Both the position numbers and the translations under genes were made by a program. The notes under the pieces are model-generated. The model was given only the letters and a program-made list of their open reading frames with translations, searched no databases and had not been told where the DNA came from. Source: Planctomycetota bacterium (GTDB lineage Bacteria > Planctomycetota > Phycisphaerae > UBA1845 > UTPLA1). Taken from it: DNA of 8,821 nt. This document shows positions 7,321 to 8,821 of this stretch, piece after piece. The stretch is from contig JAPULF010000247.1 in assembly GCA_027295245.1 (NCBI GenBank), forward strand, positions 1-8,821, written 5' to 3'. The first letter of the stretch is position 1, and each line of letters starts with the position of its first letter.

Positions 7321-8445
7321 TCAGATCAACAGCACCATGTCGTTTCGATGCACGATTTCCTTGACGTAAACATAACCGAGAACGCCCTCGATTTCCGCTA
7401 TTCGCTTGCCGCGCAGTCTCCGAATGTCGTCGGCGGCGTAGGAGACCAACCCCACGGCGAACACCTCGCCGCTCTCGTCCTGAACGTCGACGCGCGAACC
7501 GATCGCGAATCGCCCCTCAACGTCCAGGATGCCGGACGGCAACAGACTGGCGCCCTTTCGGCTGAGGGCAATTCGGGCCCCGTTGTCCACGCGGATAACG
7601 CCTCGCGACTTCGCCCGAACGGCGATCCACTTCTTTCGGGCGGTCAACTTCTTCTCGCGCGGGACGAACATCGTGCCGATCGGCTCACCGGCCAGAATGC
7701 GCCGCAGCGTGGTCGGTTCCGTGCCGTCGGCGATGATGGTCGGCACGTTCCAATGGCTGGCGAGCCTTGCGGCCGACACCTTCGCGGCCATGCCTCCGAC
7801 ACCGGACTCGCTGACGGCCGAACTGATGTGATGTTCGACCCGGGATCCAACCTCGACGCGCGGAATGACCGCACCGTCTTCCTCGTGATAGAGACCGCGT
7901 ACCCGGCTCAAGATGATCAGGAGGTCGGCCGAGACCACGCTGGTCACCATCGCCGCCAGATGATCGTTGTCCCCGACCTTGGCTTCGTCGTCGGAGAGGG
8001 CATCGTTCTCGTTGATGATCGGGACGACCCCCCGGGCGAGCAGCATTTGCAGCGTGTGGCGGGCGCTCAGAAATCGGCGACGGTTGTCGATATCCTCGGC
8101 GGACATCAGGAGTTGGGCCACGTGAACCCGATGCCGCCCGAAGACCCGTGCGAATGTCGCCATCAGTCGATGTTGACCGATGGAGGCGGCGGCCTGCCGC
8201 TCGACGACCGCCGTCGGTGATCGCGGCATCCCCAGCAATCGGAAACCCGCCGCCACCGCCCCCGAGACCACCAAGACGACTTCGAATCCCTGCTTTTGCA
8301 CCGCGGAAATATCTCGGGCCAGGATCGACACGACCTTCGGGCGCAACCGGCCCTTGCCGGCGACGACGGCACTCCCCACCTTGACCACCACGCGCTTCGC
8401 GTTGCCGAGTTGTCGTTGCGTCGCCGCACGGTTCGAAGACCTCAA
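7321..8445 (-). CDS. proB: Glutamate 5-kinase with C-terminal PUA domain
   Basis: ProB phosphorylates the gamma-carboxyl of glutamate with ATP, the first and usually proline-inhibited step of proline synthesis. The 374 residues comprise an amino-acid-kinase domain (about 18-260) and a PUA domain (about 280-365), the standard long bacterial form. Motifs: KRVVVKVGSAV (17-27), VVSGAVAAG (59-67), glutamate-site INENDAL (144-150) and VGDNDHLAA (157-165), and nucleotide-site GVGGMAAK (215-222). KKWIA (271-275) marks the domain junction and ALSRKGASLLPSGI the PUA start. The segment LSRVRGLY (179-186), commonly TDVDGLY-like, lacks the usual acidic residues, but this loop varies in the family. The start is TTG at 8445, overlapping the argH stop as TTGA, with GGGGG seven bases upstream. 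No better in-frame start precedes the conserved core, so TTG is favoured; a GTG at codon 19 would cut into the first beta strand. proA follows after 32 bp. Confidence 0.97.
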   Translation of the reverse strand: MRSSNRAATQRQLGNAKRVVVKVGSAVVAGKGRLRPKVVSILARDISAVQKQGFEVVLVVSGAVAAGFRLLGMPRSPTAVVERQAAASIGQHRLMATFARVFGRHRVHVAQLLMSAEDIDNRRRFLSARHTLQMLLARGVVPIINENDALSDDEAKVGDNDHLAAMVTSVVSADLLIILSRVRGLYHEEDGAVIPRVEVGSRVEHHISSAVSESGVGGMAAKVSAARLASHWNVPTIIADGTEPTTLRRILAGEPIGTMFVPREKKLTARKKWIAVRAKSRGVIRVDNGARIALSRKGASLLPSGILDVEGRFAIGSRVDVQDESGEVFAVGLVSYAADDIRRLRGKRIAEIEGVLGYVYVKEIVHRNDMVLLI

Positions 8446-8821
8446 GCCCGGTCCCCCAATTCCGCCAGCAGCATGTCGGCGATCCGCCGGGTCTCTTCCG
8501 GATGGGCCCCGCCCAACGTGCGATACAAGTCGACTGCCGGCGCCTGCGTGTCGGTGGGAACATCGCCGGCCTCGCGCAACTCGGCCGCCACGGCATGGTG
8601 TGCATCCCGTAGCGGAACGCCTTGCAACACCCGGGCCTCCATGCGAAGCGTCGCGTCGATAGATCCCAGCGATAAGGAACGCGCCATGCGGACGGCATCG
8701 AACTCCAAGCGTTCAAGAAACGCGCACACCAGAACGCACATGACTCCCATCTTTTCAACACTCTCTCGCACGAGCGGCTTGATGCACTGCAAGTCTCGAG
8801 TGTAGCCGCTCGGCAGCCCCT
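8442..8821 (-). CDS. argH: Argininosuccinate lyase, C-terminal 126 residues (start beyond right edge)
   Basis: ArgH splits argininosuccinate into arginine and fumarate, the last step of arginine synthesis, and belongs to the fumarase/aspartase superfamily of homotetramers. Only the C-terminal part is present; the frame is open to the right edge and a TTG at 8792 is an internal leucine codon, not a start. The visible part opens with GLPSGYTRDLQ, matching the ArgH LPSGYxRDLQ motif, then the helical segment VEKMGVMCVLVCAFLERLEF. Next comes SIDATLRMEARVLQGVPLRDAHHAV, equivalent to the GVPFREAH region that separates ArgH from adenylosuccinate lyase and fumarase. The main catalytic loop lies outside the window, so activity cannot be judged. 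The TGA stop overlaps the TTG start of proB by 4 bp, placing argH upstream in the same operon. Identity is fairly sure even from this fragment. Confidence 0.88.
   Translation of the reverse strand, partial: GLPSGYTRDLQCIKPLVRESVEKMGVMCVLVCAFLERLEFDAVRMARSLSLGSIDATLRMEARVLQGVPLRDAHHAVAAELREAGDVPTDTQAPAVDLYRTLGGAHPEETRRIADMLLAELGDRA
8453..8457 (-). promoter_or_regulatory. Ribosome binding site supporting the TTG start of proB
   Basis: GGGGG (within TTGGGGGACC on the minus strand) lies seven bases upstream of TTG at 8445, inside the last codons of argH. It is the main reason to accept a TTG start and implies coupled translation of proB with argH. Confidence 0.6.

Noticed and set aside
7159..8220. 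353-codon plus-strand open frame opposite proB and the proA 5' end
   Set aside because: It is an antisense shadow of clear ProB/ProA coding sequence and has no conserved features.
7685..8761. 358-codon minus-strand open frame overlapping argH and proB in another frame
   Set aside because: The alternative frame is Arg/Gly-rich and motif-free, while the other frames encode ArgH and ProB with conserved signatures.
8442..8792. A complete 116-residue small gene starting at TTG 8792
   Set aside because: The frame continues upstream to the window edge with GLPSGYTRD, part of the ArgH LPSGYxRDLQ motif, so the TTG is an internal leucine of a truncated argH.

Overview
The window is GC-rich bacterial DNA (roughly 60% by eye). 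Every supported gene lies on the minus strand, so it is transcribed from the right edge towards the left. Gene content and protein style suggest a Planctomycetota-like or related uncultured environmental bacterium: an exosortase H-type enzyme, a PUA-domain glutamate 5-kinase, and an insertion-rich carbamoyl-phosphate synthase. This lineage is an inference; there is no rRNA or other phylogenetic marker here.

The right and central part (about 1067-8821) is an amino-acid/pyrimidine biosynthesis cluster read as argH (3' end only) > proB > proA > carB > carA. argH and proB overlap by 4 bp (TTGA) and carB and carA overlap by 4 bp (ATGA). proB and proA are 32 bp apart, and proA and carB are 145 bp apart. 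ArgH makes arginine from argininosuccinate. ProB and ProA convert glutamate to glutamate-5-semialdehyde for proline. CarB and CarA make carbamoyl phosphate, which feeds both arginine and pyrimidine synthesis. The cluster therefore groups the glutamate-family amino acids with the carbamoyl phosphate they share. Two points are atypical: carB precedes carA, and CarB is about 160 residues longer than the E. coli enzyme.

The left part (1-942) holds a different system: a multi-pass membrane protein with the Cys/Arg/His signature of the exosortase/archaeosortase family, most like exosortase H, followed 4 bp later by a partial membrane protein that may be its partner. A 124-bp gap separates this pair from carA. 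The gap holds a perfect TATAAT and, just upstream of it, a 14-bp perfect palindrome, which suggests a separate and possibly regulated transcription unit.

I saw no tRNA, rRNA, CRISPR array, insertion sequence or phage gene. No stretch over 300 bp lacks a gene. The many long plus-strand open frames are antisense shadows of the genes described. I do not see a clearly undescribed system; the most open question is the exosortase locus, its partner protein and its promoter region.
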